Below are positions 46,334 through 57,980 of a DNA stretch of 64,000 nt, piece after piece. Both the position numbers and the translations under genes were made by a program. The notes under the pieces are model-generated. The model did not search any database, had not been told where the DNA came from, and worked only from the letters and a program-made list of their open reading frames with translations. This DNA is from Crossaster papposus (taxonomy: Eukaryota > Echinodermata > Asteroidea > Velatida > Solasteridae). Positions within the stretch are counted from its first letter, which is position 1; each line of letters begins with the position of its first letter. Location of the stretch: positions 620,001 through 684,000 of the forward strand of contig JBAIAA010000659.1 of assembly GCA_037893245.1 (NCBI GenBank), read 5' to 3'.

Positions 46334-47548
46334 ATACACATATGGACTGGCAATGAGGTCACTAGAGCACGCCTATTCCCTCGAGGGACTGTGAGTGACC
46401 AGAAGGGGGACCTATTTCCCGAGGCCGAAGGCCGATGAAAATAGGTCCCCCTTCTGGTCACTCACAGGCCCGAGTGGGGATAGACGTGCTCTAGCGCCCG
46501 AATCACGCCAGTCCATGTGTTTTATAACACACTTCGGTCTAAAAAATCCAGACGCCGCCATTTTTCATATTAAGATGAGCCTGGCAAAATTTTGAGGGCG
46601 CTGTAACCAGTCAACATTTTAAGTCTATAGCTGCGTTTCAATCGCATCGTGTTTATCGTGTTCACGAGTTCACGAGTCGAAACGTATAGGCCGAGTTCGG
46701 GCGGTCTGTTCTTGACACGCGTAACTTGTTCTTGCAAAACCCTGGTGGATAGGTGGTGTGTGTTCTTGTTCCGAGTGCAATGTTCACGGGTCGCGTTCCC
46801 GCCGTTCGAGCGTAAGAACAGAGTTCGCGTGTCAAGAACAGACCGCCCGAACTCGGCCATAATGGCGTTCTAATCGCCTGGTAACTCGTGTTCACCAGTG
46901 GTGAACTCGAGGTGGATTTGTTTCTCTCCATGTTCACGACTTCATAAACGATGAAATACTCGCGCATGCGTGTTGGTTCACGTACGAGTTCTCGCACGAG
47001 AATGTATGGAATTCCAAAGACGACAAAACTGCGCCGCGTCGTGTCGTCGCCCCGACGGCACGGGGAGGGACTGTCGCCCCTCCCCGTCGTGCCGTCGTGT
47101 CTCTCCGTCGTGCCGTCGCCCTGCCACGTCGTGCTGTCGCGTCGTGCCGTCGCGTCGTGCCATCGCGTCGTCGTGAGTAAACAATGTATTGCACTGATAA
47201 GCAAAGCCACATGTCATGATTCTCTCGGGGCGACGGCACGACGCGACGCAGTTTTGTCGTCTTTGGAATCTCACGAGAATGTCCTTACCGCACAACTAAA
47301 CTTGACCGTGCGCGTGCGTCTTGGTGAGTAGCGTTTGGAATGCAACCTACTCGTGAATATGGAGAAATACACGGTGAACACGATAAATACGACGCGGTTG
47401 GAACGCAGCATTATGCCATGCCCGCTTCGGGAACTATTTCCCGCAAATTTACGGTGGCGCAAATCTCATGCACTAGCCTATATTGGTTAACCCCACGTGA
47501 CCGTGTTTCAGCCAACCAGAATACAGAACTAGCAAGAGGTGTGTTATA
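46334..47548. mobile_element. composite inverted-repeat insert with nested hairpins
   Basis: Relative to units 4 and 6, the sequence between ATT (46331) and ATT (47549) is extra; the outer ends are ATACACATATGG and GGTGTGTTATA. Inside are a hairpin of about 175 bp (46345-46520, arms starting GGACTGGC, with GGGGGACCTATTT), a hairpin with arms GGCCGAGTTCGGGCGGTC (46690, 46840), and a hairpin with arms ATTCCAAAGACGACAAAAC (47009, 47250) around a CpG-rich CGTCGTGCCGTCG array. Overlapping frames at 46900-47340 come from this array and are not genes. Confidence 0.6.
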
Positions 47549-48458
47549 ATTACAGTTATTTACAACTACAAGTTGTATATTTAACTTTATACATCGACTT
47601 ATTATTGTTTAATACTTTTTTTAAATTTAATTATTTTATTCATAGGGTAGCGTGTCTTGTTTATATGTGCACTCTAATATGGATATATCATTAGAATGCG
47701 TCAGACAACTAAACATAGGGCCTACTCACTTCATTAAACTTAATGTCTCTATTAAAACCTACGCTTTTGCAGACACAAAAATCAACAAACTACCACTCCA
47801 GGGAGCTAAGCGGAAACTCCTTTTTTCAAAGAAAAACAAGAAATGTAAAAAAAATTGTTCAAATGATAAGAGTTCGGTTATTTTTGCTGAGAATTATACA
47901 TTTTATTGCATTTAATTTCTTTACACAATCATAAATGCTGTCATGCTATAAACTGTGTACATGTTTTGCCCGACTCATTTTGACGTGTTAGTTTTCCATG
48001 TCCATTTGATGAGGTTACGCCATAATATGTCCTCGTCCTCTTATCTCTATGTCAGACACGTGATCTTGTCTCGAAGTACTGCCTGCGTCTCATGGCACCA
48101 AGTCACCCGACCAAAAGAGCCGCATTTGTTCAACCTGGGGCTATTCTAATTCCAAAATGGCGCGACGCAAGGACCAAGATGGCTCAGGTTACTCTCTTTA
48201 TATTAATAGATAACTCCATGGTTACGTCGCGGTATAAAAGTCTAAGTGCATGGAAACACACGGTATAATTACATGAAGGAATGTCGCGCCAAGTACCGCG
48301 AGGCCGCGGTATAAAGAGTCCAATAGGAACACGGTTACGGTGAACAAGTGTCACTTACAGGCACTTACGGATCGCTTTAAATCCACAACACCTCGGGACC
48401 ATAAGTTTCGTACTTTTTCCTCTCAAACTATATATTACATTTTGTTCGTCGGATACGT
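47549..48458. other. rest of unit 5 head, 3' flank of A5
   Basis: This is non-coding. It has the A-type 3' flank, interrupted at 47958-48179 by a fragment of a B gene followed by about 100 bases with no match elsewhere in the window. Confidence 0.55.
47958..48080 (-). pseudogene. relic of a type B TLR 3' end
   Basis: Words such as TTTTGCCCGACTCATTTTG, GTTAGTTTTCCATGTCCATT and GACACGTGATCTTGTCTCGA match the end of the B genes and their 3' flank (compare 42427-42590). On minus, the last part would encode LRDKITCL, the end of the TIR. About 50 bases between are lost. It lies inside the A-type 3' flank, where no other unit has it. Confidence 0.75.
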
Positions 48459-50357
48459 CTAAACTATCGGTTGTGTTATGTCAAAGCTCGCGTTTGGGTT
48501 ATTATGTGGTGTATTCCGGAGTGATGTTTTAAGTTGTTGCCAGCATCTTGTCGCATCCTCCATGCTCCACTCCAAGCATGTAATCTTGTCTCGGAGGACC
48601 CTTAAGGTGGCCGGCAAGGCATCCACAGGTAGCGCCTCAAGCAGCACGAGTAGGAGATCAGTACCTCCAGGAAGGAGGCTAAATGAATCGGCATTAGTGG
48701 CTGGAACCACGCCTAGTGAGCCTTCCTCCAGCGTCCGTGTGCACGCCATGTTTAACTCTAACATACACTGGCCACAGGCGATAAACTCTGCGTCAAGGAG
48801 AACGACAACGGACCGGCTCGTCTCAATGGCGTTATACACGTTCTCGAGCTTGTCTGCACCGACCAGGAAATCTCTAAAAGACAGGCAGAGGCGAAAGTCA
48901 TCTTCCCCTTCCATGTTTGGTATCATCTCGTTGACGACAAACTCAGTCGCACTTTCGTGGTGGCAGACGTATGCGTCGTATCTGAATTCGGTCTCTTGGC
49001 GGGAGGTATGGCGGGAAATACTTCTGTAATCAAAACGTCTGAACAAACTTACCCACCTCCTCTTCAGTTTCTTATACATCATCCAGGTGCTTGCCACACC
49101 CACTATGCTCACCACGACTGATACTATCACAGCGGGTATAATGATCCGATATGGCGAAAACGATATCACGATATCACCTCCCTCATATTTCTTGGTTGTA
49201 TTGACGAGCGGCAGTTCAGTTGAGGTAGTTGTCGTGTCTACACTGCAGTTTGATTCAAGGTAAGAAGCAAGATCTGGCGATAACAATTGTGCTCCTAACA
49301 TACGTGGTGGGTTTTTACACGAATAGCCAGCGAAGTTGCTTCTTTTGCCGATGTGTATCGATGACTGGTGCAGCCAGTAAACGAAAGGTAGCAGTTCGCA
49401 TGTGCACAAGAAGGGGCTTCCAGCTCCAAGACGAAACACCTCAAGGAATGTCATGTTTCTCAGAGCCGCCACCACCGCTGCATCAACCACCTCGATTCGA
49501 TTACCTTCCAGGTGTAGCTCACTCATTCCTTGAAGCTCTCTCAAAATCCTGGCGTCCAAAGTCTTAATTTCGTTGTGGGAGAGGTCCAAGTGTTTCAGAC
49601 TCCGGTGATCAGTCAATGTGGCGGGTAGCTCTGTAAAATCATTGTGGCTGAGTTTTAAGCTCTCTAGTCGGGGAACGTTGTGGAGGACCAATCGAGGGAA
49701 GTCTTGGTCTTCAAGTAGCGCATTGGAGATATCCAAGTGCACAAGAGCAGGCAAGTTGGAGAAGGTATAGTTCGGAAGGTGCTTAAGTGGTGTGTTGCTT
49801 ATACTGATAGCCTGGAGCGCCTCAAAGGAGTGAAAACGAGGAGGCAAAATGGCACCGTTGTTATTAGTCAACACATCAAAGATGTCTATTCTGAGCAGTG
49901 AGGCGCTTTGCTCATGTAACGCTTCAACAGGTATACTTTTCAGACCCAAACCGGCAAAATTAACACTTTGTAGTTCAAGTCCTCGGAACACACCCACATT
50001 AATCGGGGATAGATTGTAAAATCCGTACAGCCCAAAACAGCAGGGTGAAGAATTTGAGAAAGACGCGAACGCGCCTTCTGGTACGGAGACTAGCTGGTTT
50101 GTTGACAAAAAACTTTGCAGTTCCAGCTCATAGTCCTCGGAGGGAAACTCTGTCACATTGGTAAAGTACGAGAAGAAGTCGGGGCTGCTAATCTCACAAG
50201 ACGCAGCAAGGTAAGGTGGACCAAAGGTGTTGTGCAAACATCGACATACCTGGCAAAGGTGACTGCTTAGAGTAGTCTCAATCACCATACACCAGATGGC
50301 GATTATGACTAAAGCTTGTAGATAGAGAACACGGGTAAAGATAATGCATGTTGCCAT
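48459..50357 (-). CDS. TLR type A, copy A5, intact (632 aa)
   Basis: The reference A copy. Residues 1-32 hold the signal peptide (hydrophobic LYLQALVIIAIWCMVI). C35, C38, C40 and C54 form the LRRNT-like cluster. LRRs span about 128-310, with clear LxxLxLSHN repeats at 231-290. The LRRCT cysteines are C318, C320, C347 and C371. The transmembrane helix is about 404-428, followed by KKLKRRW. The TIR domain runs about 459-610, with YDAYVCHHE (460), LCLSFRDFLVG (490-500) and CW (605). The BB-loop proline is Val. The start is fixed by this copy: an in-frame TAG lies 15 codons upstream (GAG in the other copies), so the longer upstream frame seen elsewhere cannot be required. It would act as a cell-surface or vesicle receptor signalling through TIR adaptors; the ligand is unknown. 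Confidence 0.95.
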   Translation of the reverse strand: MATCIIFTRVLYLQALVIIAIWCMVIETTLSSHLCQVCRCLHNTFGPPYLAASCEISSPDFFSYFTNVTEFPSEDYELELQSFLSTNQLVSVPEGAFASFSNSSPCCFGLYGFYNLSPINVGVFRGLELQSVNFAGLGLKSIPVEALHEQSASLLRIDIFDVLTNNNGAILPPRFHSFEALQAISISNTPLKHLPNYTFSNLPALVHLDISNALLEDQDFPRLVLHNVPRLESLKLSHNDFTELPATLTDHRSLKHLDLSHNEIKTLDARILRELQGMSELHLEGNRIEVVDAAVVAALRNMTFLEVFRLGAGSPFLCTCELLPFVYWLHQSSIHIGKRSNFAGYSCKNPPRMLGAQLLSPDLASYLESNCSVDTTTTSTELPLVNTTKKYEGGDIVISFSPYRIIIPAVIVSVVVSIVGVASTWMMYKKLKRRWVSLFRRFDYRSISRHTSRQETEFRYDAYVCHHESATEFVVNEMIPNMEGEDDFRLCLSFRDFLVGADKLENVYNAIETSRSVVVLLDAEFIACGQCMLELNMACTRTLEEGSLGVVPATNADSFSLLPGGTDLLLVLLEALPVDALPATLRVLRDKITCLEWSMEDATRCWQQLKTSLRNTPHNNPNASFDITQPIV

Positions 50358-52389
50358 CTTTGCGTCTAATTCATCCGGTGTACTACCCTAGATCGTCTCC
50401 TTTCTTGGGTCTTCTTGGGTAAACGTACGGTACACTTTCAAGAGAGTGTTGAATTGCAGGTGCAAGCGATGCCCGTTGTAAAATTCCAGATTGCAGTTGT
50501 AAGATTGCAGTTGTAAAATTGAAGTGATCTTCATAAAAAAAATGCCTTCCCTTTTTCTGTCGAAATCATAATGTGTTTAGCTGCCCATATAGTATCAGTG
50601 ACACTTTCATTTTGAGTTTGTTTATAACCGGACGCACAGGAGGTGGTTGCATGGTTGCATTGACGTCCCTGTTATACAAAATGTCTTTACATGTACATGT
50701 ACCTGTATACACGTACGTATCCCGAATTTTGTCGCCAGTCATGATGGCATCATGACAATGTTACGTCGGTCGTACCACGCAGGTATAACGTAAAAGTTCA
50801 ATGATTATGATTCACATTGCTATTCAGAACGAGGACACGAGAAAACAATAAAGGCGCCATCTTTTTTGCAATTATGGGGTACTATTTAATACATTTATTT
50901 TAATCTCAGGAATTTGCGGGCATTGTGATTTTTCAAGAAGGTATCCCATCCAAAGAGAAATTGAGAAAGTAGAACCGAGACCTCCCATACAATAAGATCT
51001 AGCAAAGCGCGACATGAACAGCGCACATAAATTTATTTGTGTTATCGGAGGCAAGTTTTCGCCAACCTAGAGTTGGACAACATGATTGTGTGAAAGCATC
51101 ATCACATGCAGCGGGAGCGGTGACAACCTTGTAGGTGTTATCACCTTGTTTTCAAAAAAAAAAACGCTTAAAAATGGCCACTAATATTTGTTTAATGGGT
51201 TAATTATGTGGTAACGGTGGTAACAAGCAAATTAGCGGCCATTTTTTTTGAAGGGTGCATAACACCTAAAACTGAGCCGCCCTCGTTGCAATAATGTGAG
51301 AATGCGCACGCTACTTGTATATACAGGGGTGGTCCAAAGAAGGAACCAGAACGGCCTATTTTCAGTACCCTCCGACCTACAAAACTACTAGTTTGGATAG
51401 ACGGGGAATCTTTCTACATGAAAACCAAGATCACTCGATTCAGTCCTGTGGTTTTCATTCAAGGGACCTATTTCTGGAACCAAGTCATTGGCCAATAGGC
51501 CGTCAACAGAACTGAAGCGCGACGGCAATGAATGGTCTAGTCATTTGCCCTTAAAACAGAAACCTTATAAATTGGCCAAGACCTTGAGAACCATTTCGCG
51601 TACTAACACTACTAGAACATCAGTTTTTGCCCTTTTAATCATCATTTAATCATAAATCTAATTGAGTGCTTTAACGGTATTATAATTATAAATTATATTA
51701 TATATTCAACTTTGACCGACATTCGGTGACAATATCAAGTTGCTCCACCAGTGTTTTGTGCAGATTTGTGTGACTCGAGTCGAGTTGAGCCAGGAAGTAG
51801 AGTCAAGTCGAGTCACAGTAAAGTGAGCCCCCCTATTCGAGTCATGTCCAATACTTGCCCCAATACAACTTAACGTCACTAATTTTTGAACACTATTATA
51901 ATAAATAAACAAACACAACTAGGAAATTAATTAATTTTGTTGGCATTTTTTAACTAGAAATCGCCTAAAGCCAATATGGTGATGATATTAACACGAATTG
52001 GAAAATAAATGTATTTAGTAGTCCGGTTCCGGGGTGCTATTTTGTGTGCTACAGAACCACATAGTGGCAGTCCGCGCTACAAACCGTTTTTACAATCGAG
52101 TATATTTAGTTGGCAAAATGAGATTGCCGAAACCTGAACTTGAAACATATCACTCACCAGCCATATCCAGAAAAGACGACACAGGATAATACAACCGATT
52201 GCACTACAAAGTGATTTTATTTGTCATTTTCCCTTCATCAAAACTCTGTGTATTTCGAAGACAAATTTTGTATCTACTGCTGCTGTTTTTTTCTAAATAT
52301 AATGTAAAGCACAAGTTTCCGCTTTCATTCTTGTTGGTGGCTAAACTTGCGTAATGTCAAACGGATCTTTTTTAATACAAATATACAAC

Positions 52390-52745
52390 TAATAGGCAGT
52401 TCTTAAATAGCGCACCTATCTACCAAGCTTAGTACTTAAGGCGCTCTTACATTATTACCCCGGTCATTGGGACCATGAAACAAGTTCCAAATACCATATT
52501 TGCTCCCTGGGGAGCATACAGCTGATGCTGCCATTTCAGCGCAAAGCAGCTAAATCAACCACAATAACCATCTCTGCCCTCACAGGTACCCATTTACTCC
52601 TGGGTGGAGAGAAGCAATGAGTGACAAAGTACCTTGCCCAAGGGTGCACGCACCGTAGTCCCAGGCCGAATTCGAACCCACAACCTGTAGATTTACCTAC
52701 AGATTACAAATCCAATGCCCCAGACCACGAGGCCACGGAACTCCA
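52390..52745 (-). mobile_element. tRNA-derived SINE (unit 5 copy)
   Basis: Same site as in unit 1; the B box GGGTTCGAATTC is kept. Confidence 0.65.
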
Positions 52746-52935
52746 CATCGACAGAATGCTCTTGTATTTAGCGCCACTTCACCGTTGGAATCTCTCAATC
52801 TCCTGACGACGGGCAGAGCATTCTGTCCAAACCGTTCTATTCAGAACTACACAACTACGACATACCGCAAATTATTTATCTTAATGCCTTTTCGCCTTGC
52901 AAACTTTTAAATCTCACAAAGATATACTGTTATGA

Positions 52936-53463
52936 GGGCCTTTTATTTCGATCTTAACAAGATCTTCTTCTTCTCTAACCCTAACCCTACCTAACCCTAC
53001 CCTACTTTTTACTACTAGTAGTAAAAAGTAGTATGCAGTACTCTCACTGACTTGTGTGCAATGCCTGTAGTAATTTTTTGTATTTGGTACTTCACCCCTT
53101 ATTGCACTCGTAGTACTTTTTAGCATTGGGTCCCTCTGCTTGCTGAGTGTGCATGGCCCATGTATGCTGTGTAAGGTGTTCTAAACTCTACAGCAAAAAT
53201 TGTCACTTGGGACACAGCAATGGGTCAAGGCTGGACTACTGCATTTTTTGCCAGGTAAGTGACCTGTATTGCCACTATTAGTATTTTGTAGTTGGCAGTA
53301 TCTGTACTCTGTCAGTACACACCCAATCACCAGTCACTGAGAGACCCAATGCTACAAAATACTAAGTAGTATTCTGTAGTACGCAGTTCTTTAGCCCAAA
53401 GTAAGGCCTAGGGGGTTAGGGCTAAAGAAGATCTTGTTAAGATCGAAATATTAGGCCCCTTAA
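52936..53463. mobile_element. inverted-repeat element (unit 5 copy of 5021-5549)
   Basis: Same ends (AGGGCCTTTTATTTCGATC and inverse) and interior as the unit 1 copy, with few differences, showing how recent the duplication of units 1 and 5 is. Confidence 0.65.
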
Positions 53464-54029
53464 CTTATTTGATTTGTACATTTCAGGTCATTCCAGCCAG
53501 TAAGCAGTTTGCAGCAGTTTAAATCTTATTCAAAGATATACTGTAAATTATTATAGGCTACGCAGTACACGCACAAATCTTTAATCATCTTCTGTTATTT
53601 ACAACTATAATTCACTTTGTGCGCGACTGATTATGTATTTATCCGTTTTATTTACACGGTAGCACATTGCGTGTTTCGTGCACTCTCAAATACCTGGTCA
53701 CATAATACCGAACATGTACTTGTTTAAAACCAATCCACCAAATTTTTGTATTCCGTTAATAAAACGCGTCAGACAAGCAAACATACTCCTAAATTATTAC
53801 ACTTCATTTTTTTCTACTTTAAAACACCATTCTTAATAATAACCACACAAACTACTATAGAGAACTAAGCGGAAACTCTTTTTAGAAAAACGAAATATGA
53901 AAATGTAAACAAATGTTGTTAAAATCAGAAGAGTTAAACCATTTTTTGCTGTATTGTATTTGCATTTTTCTTGCACACCAAATATGCTGTCATAACTGTA
54001 CATGTACTGCCCGACTCGTTTTTAACATG

Positions 54030-55853
54030 CTAGTTTTCTATGTCAATTTGCTGAAGTTGTCTTGGTCTTGCAGCCTGAATGGAGGCTACGAGTTGACGCC
54101 AGCATCTTTCCTCGTCCTCTTGCCGCCATTTGAGACACGTGATCTTGTCTCGAAGTACCGTCAAGGTGGTTGGTAAGGCATCCACTGGAAGAGCGTCAAA
54201 CAACACGAGTAGGAGACCAGCCGCACCATCCATGATAGCGGCGTTACCAGCGGCCGCTCTGGCGACTGGAGCGGCGCCTACACCTGCCTCCAACATCCGG
54301 GTACTAGCCATGTCCAACTCCAGCATGCACTGGCCGTTTGTGATAAAGTTAGCATCGAGGAGGAATATTACCAGCCGACTAGACTTCATCGCAGTCGCTA
54401 TATTGTTCAACTTGTTGACGCCGAGGATGAAGTCTCGAAAGGACAAACACAGGCGGAAGTTATTAGGCTCTCCCTCCAGGCGTTGTACCATCTGTTCGGA
54501 GACGAAGTTGTCCATTTCGCTATGATGACAGATGTAAGCGTCGTATGCGTGCCTCTCTCCATCATCTTCATTGGCATTGTTATCCGGAAGATCAAATCTT
54601 CTGAATAGTCCAACCCACCTCCGCTTTATCTTTCTGTGCACAATCACAACTACCACCAACACTGCAATGCCTAGAACCACAACAGCCGAGATGATGAAGA
54701 TAGACAGGGGTGTGACTGTGGAGGAGTCTACGAAATCCCGCGTTGTGAGGTTCACAGGTACTGTCACCGTGCTTTTTGCAGTACAGTTTAGTTCCAGATA
54801 ATTGACGAGGCTTAAGTCTGTGAGTTCTGTGCCTTTCAACAGTTCAGGACTCTCACAGTGCAAGTGATAGCTAATACGTGACCAACGTCTTCGCTGAAAG
54901 TATACAAGGAACGGCAGCAAATCACACGTGCACCGGAAAGGATTATGGCCCAACTCAATGCGAACTAGAGAAGGTACCCGTCCCAATGCTTCAATATCGG
55001 CGGCAGATACAGTCTTTATGTTGTTAAACGTTAGATTTAAGAAAGTCAAGTTGGTGAGTGAGGAGATTACATCGGTTGGTACCTGTTGCAACTTGCAGCC
55101 GTCGAAAGTCAGCGAAGTAAGAGCTGGAAGGTCATGGAATGCACGTGGTGATATGCCTTGAGTTTGCGTACTGTGTAGGACCACCTTGTCCAAGGAGGCT
55201 AAATTATACAAGAAATTATCAGGTAGATACCTAATTGAAGTGTGTCTGATGGAGAGTTCTCTCAGAGCTCGAAACGAGTGGAAACTCGGAGGTTCAATTG
55301 GTTCGCCATTTTTCTGACTCACTCCGGAGACCCAGATTTGTTCCAGATTGGCACTCTGGTCCCGGAAGCCATCCAAGGGAAGACTTGTCAGTTGAGTTGC
55401 GAGGATCGTCAAAGTTGATAGAGTCCGACCGGCAAACGCGCCTCTCTCCACCGACACAAGCTCAACGTTGTGGATGATTAACTGAAACGGAGTCACGCTG
55501 GCTGTGGCTGGTATGGCGTTTCTAGGGATCTCTAGGGGATTCAAAGCAGCCGTAGACCTGTCGTCGTAGAATTCAAGAGACCACCAGGGATTCACTGTAA
55601 GATTTAGGCTGTAAAATTGCGAGAAGTTAAATCCACTTGGGCCAACAAAACACCTAAGCGAGAGACTGAACTCTCGTGGCGTATCTACCGAATAACTGAG
55701 CCGTAAGGAGTGGCAGGAGCATCCTTCGGGAGGGTCAACGCAGACGGGCTGTTTCCAGTCGATTTCGTACGGATACGTCAACGGCAGAAAACACAACAGA
55801 AGCAGCACATTATTGACAGATGCGCCCTTCATTGACTCTGTGGACAAATTCAC
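54030..55853 (-). CDS. TLR type B, copy B5, intact (607 aa)
   Basis: A near twin of B1, with the same order: signal peptide after MNLSTES, LRRNT, LRRs, LRRCT, single-copy stalk, transmembrane helix and TIR. The two extra residues (LH) lie in the LRRCT just before its third cysteine (SYHLHCESPE against SYHCESPE), from a six-base duplication near 54860. Other changes are scattered, several of them in LRRs and the LRRCT (for example GSRIS to WSRIS). The TIR has RDFILG with no BB-loop proline, and FITNGQCMLEL where B1 has FIENGQCMLEL; B4 shares the T, a hint of exchange between copies. Confidence 0.94.
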   Translation of the reverse strand: MNLSTESMKGASVNNVLLLLCFLPLTYPYEIDWKQPVCVDPPEGCSCHSLRLSYSVDTPREFSLSLRCFVGPSGFNFSQFYSLNLTVNPWWSLEFYDDRSTAALNPLEIPRNAIPATASVTPFQLIIHNVELVSVERGAFAGRTLSTLTILATQLTSLPLDGFRDQSANLEQIWVSGVSQKNGEPIEPPSFHSFRALRELSIRHTSIRYLPDNFLYNLASLDKVVLHSTQTQGISPRAFHDLPALTSLTFDGCKLQQVPTDVISSLTNLTFLNLTFNNIKTVSAADIEALGRVPSLVRIELGHNPFRCTCDLLPFLVYFQRRRWSRISYHLHCESPELLKGTELTDLSLVNYLELNCTAKSTVTVPVNLTTRDFVDSSTVTPLSIFIISAVVVLGIAVLVVVVIVHRKIKRRWVGLFRRFDLPDNNANEDDGERHAYDAYICHHSEMDNFVSEQMVQRLEGEPNNFRLCLSFRDFILGVNKLNNIATAMKSSRLVIFLLDANFITNGQCMLELDMASTRMLEAGVGAAPVARAAAGNAAIMDGAAGLLLVLFDALPVDALPTTLTVLRDKITCLKWRQEDEERCWRQLVASIQAARPRQLQQIDIEN

Positions 55854-56510
55854 GAAAACAAAAGTTTAGGTTGCGGCTGCCTAAACATGAAAAGTTTTTT
55901 AAAAATCAACAGATGTTTATGCTGTTCCCACTTTCCGTTTAGTGTCCTCCTTAATTTCACTGACTGACAGTGACATTCGCTAGATTGGCAGTGTTTTCGT
56001 TTGGGAGTATTTGGTTAAGGTCGGTTCATACGCGAACAACATTTTGTGACGTCAGTTTTCGTATTTTGTCTGGAAGAGTGTGATATTAGGTTTGTTTCCT
56101 TTCAACCAGACCTTAAATAGGATAAATTAACAACCCAAAACATGAATGTTTCGGGGACTATAATACTCTCTAAAAAGCGAAAATCTTACTCTAAAAAAGA
56201 GTAAATCTCGATAAAAACTACTGTAAAAAGAGTGCAAATCACTCCAAAATTGAAAATGTTCACTATTTCGCTAACTCTATTTGTTCCTGGAAAGAGTGAA
56301 AGTTAACTCTTTTGGAGTTGTCTTCACTCTGAGAAACTTCATTTCACTCGTCTTTTTTCGAGTGGTTATATATAGTAGATTCACTCTTTTTTTAGAGAGT
56401 AAAACGCGCGCAAGCTAGGCAGAGATATAGCGTTGGGTGGGTTAACGCGTCTACGCGATTGGCTAAACAACGTCCTACAGGTAATTACTGTAGACTTGTG
56501 TTTGTTTGTT

Positions 56511-56627
56511 GACTTTTTGAACCACATTTAAGAGATTGCGACGAATGCATGTGTACTTCCTCGGACTCTAGTATAGCGCCAGATGATGTTTAAAAAAAAG
56601 CGATAACTAGAGTCCAGTAACTCGGAC
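56511..56627. mobile_element. right-end fragment of the foldback element
   Basis: It matches 10667-10784 (GACTTTTTGAACCACATTTA through CAGTAACTCGGAC). It is followed by TAACTACCTA, which also precedes the left end in unit 1 (9921-9930), so this may be the target duplication of about 8-10 bp. Confidence 0.65.
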
Positions 56628-56870
56628 TACTAACTACCTAGAATTGCAGAAACATATACCCGAGCTTGAAACATATCGCTTCAATTGAGTATAGTTGGCA
56701 AAATAAGATTGCCGAAACCTGACTATACCTAACATAAACTTATCGGCTATACCTAAACTTAAAACACTCACCAGCCATATGCAGAAAAAAACGACACAGG
56801 TTAATCAAACCAATTGCACTACAAATTAATGCGGTTCCCTCACGTTTACTTTTCCTTTCATCAATTTAAC

Positions 56871-56891
56871 CTTCCTTCTTATTCCTCCATG
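56871..56891. repeat. 21-bp micro-insert with 7-bp direct repeats
   Basis: ATTTAAC occurs at 56864-56870 and 56892-56898 around an insert that ends TTATTCCTCCATG. The unit 3 head (about 21209) has the empty site with one ATTTAAC. The last 13 bases equal the insert at 16129-16141. Confidence 0.75.
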
Positions 56892-57980
56892 ATTTAACTA
56901 AGTCAAGTGTATTTCGAAAGCAAGTTGTGTAGGCCTGAACCGCTGCTGCTGTTATTCCACGAAATATAAAGTAAAGCACAAGAGTTTCTTAGTTATATAT
57001 AGGCCTAGTGAAACGAAACCAGAAAAATACCAACAAGAAAATTCTAACATGGTAGACAGTCATCGAAACTAGGCTGACAATAAAAGGTCAAAAACAACAA
57101 CGAATGTTCGACCCCGCTCACTTCCTGTTTTTTCTGCCTTTTTCCTAGTACAGGTGTACTACACAACGTAGTAGTATTATGTATAAACGCGCATGCATGA
57201 CAAGGTCTTGTGGTAGACCACGACTTGAACCTCGGTACACATGTACACTGTGTAATGTCAAACAGAATGGGGAAAATAGGTTTTTAATGCAGATACACTG
57301 TAAAATATTTACAGTTATTTACATGTACAACTACATGTTGTATATTCCACTTTATTATTTAATACTTATAATATTATTCATTGTATTCATAGGGTAACGT
57401 GTCTTGTTTATACGTGCACTCTAAAATGGATATATCATATACAATGCGTCAGACAACTAAACATACTCACTTTATTACACTTCACTTCTCTATTAAAACC
57501 TACGCTTTTGCAGACAAAAAAATTAACAAACTACCACTTCAGGGAGCTAAGCGGAAACTCTTTTTTGTCGAAAGAAAACAAAAAATATAAACAATTTTGT
57601 TCAAATGATAAGAGTTCGGTTATTTCTGCCCGAGAATTATACATTTTATTGCATTTAATTTCTTTACACAATCATAAATTATGTCATGTTATAAACTGTG
57701 TTTATAAACTGGCTCAGGTTACTCTCTTTATATAATACTAACTCCATGGTTACGTCGCGGTATAAAAGTGCATGGGAACCCACGGTATAATTACATGAAG
57801 GAATGTCGCGCCAAGTACCGCGAGGCCGCGGTATAAAGAGTCCAATATGAACACGGTTACGGTGAACAAGTGTCACTTACAGGCACTTACGGACCGCTTT
57901 AAATCCACAACACCTCGGGACCATAAGTTTCGTACTTGTTCCTCTCAAACTATATAGTACATTTTGTTCGTCGGATACGT

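Larger units (their letters stand above)
50358..54029. other. A-B spacer of unit 5
   Basis: This is non-coding and nearly the same as unit 1: conserved short frame at about 51310-51500 (here with a premature TAG at 51496), SINE at 52390-52745 on minus, and the GGGCCT element at about 52936-53463 including the telomere-like CTAACCCTA run. Confidence 0.6.
55854..57980. other. B5 5' flank, truncated tail and unit 6 head
   Basis: This is non-coding. The TA-flanked MITE is shortened (about 56168-56402). The tail then jumps at about 56510 from promoter-side sequence into the right end of the foldback element (56511-56627), so about 2 kb of the unit 1 tail is missing. The unit 6 head follows with a 21-base micro-insert (56871-56891), then the A-type 3' flank. 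Confidence 0.6.

Noticed and set aside
46900..47340. Several overlapping arginine/serine-rich frames on both strands
   Set aside because: They come from the CpG-rich CGTCGTGCCGTCG array and have no consistent coding signal.
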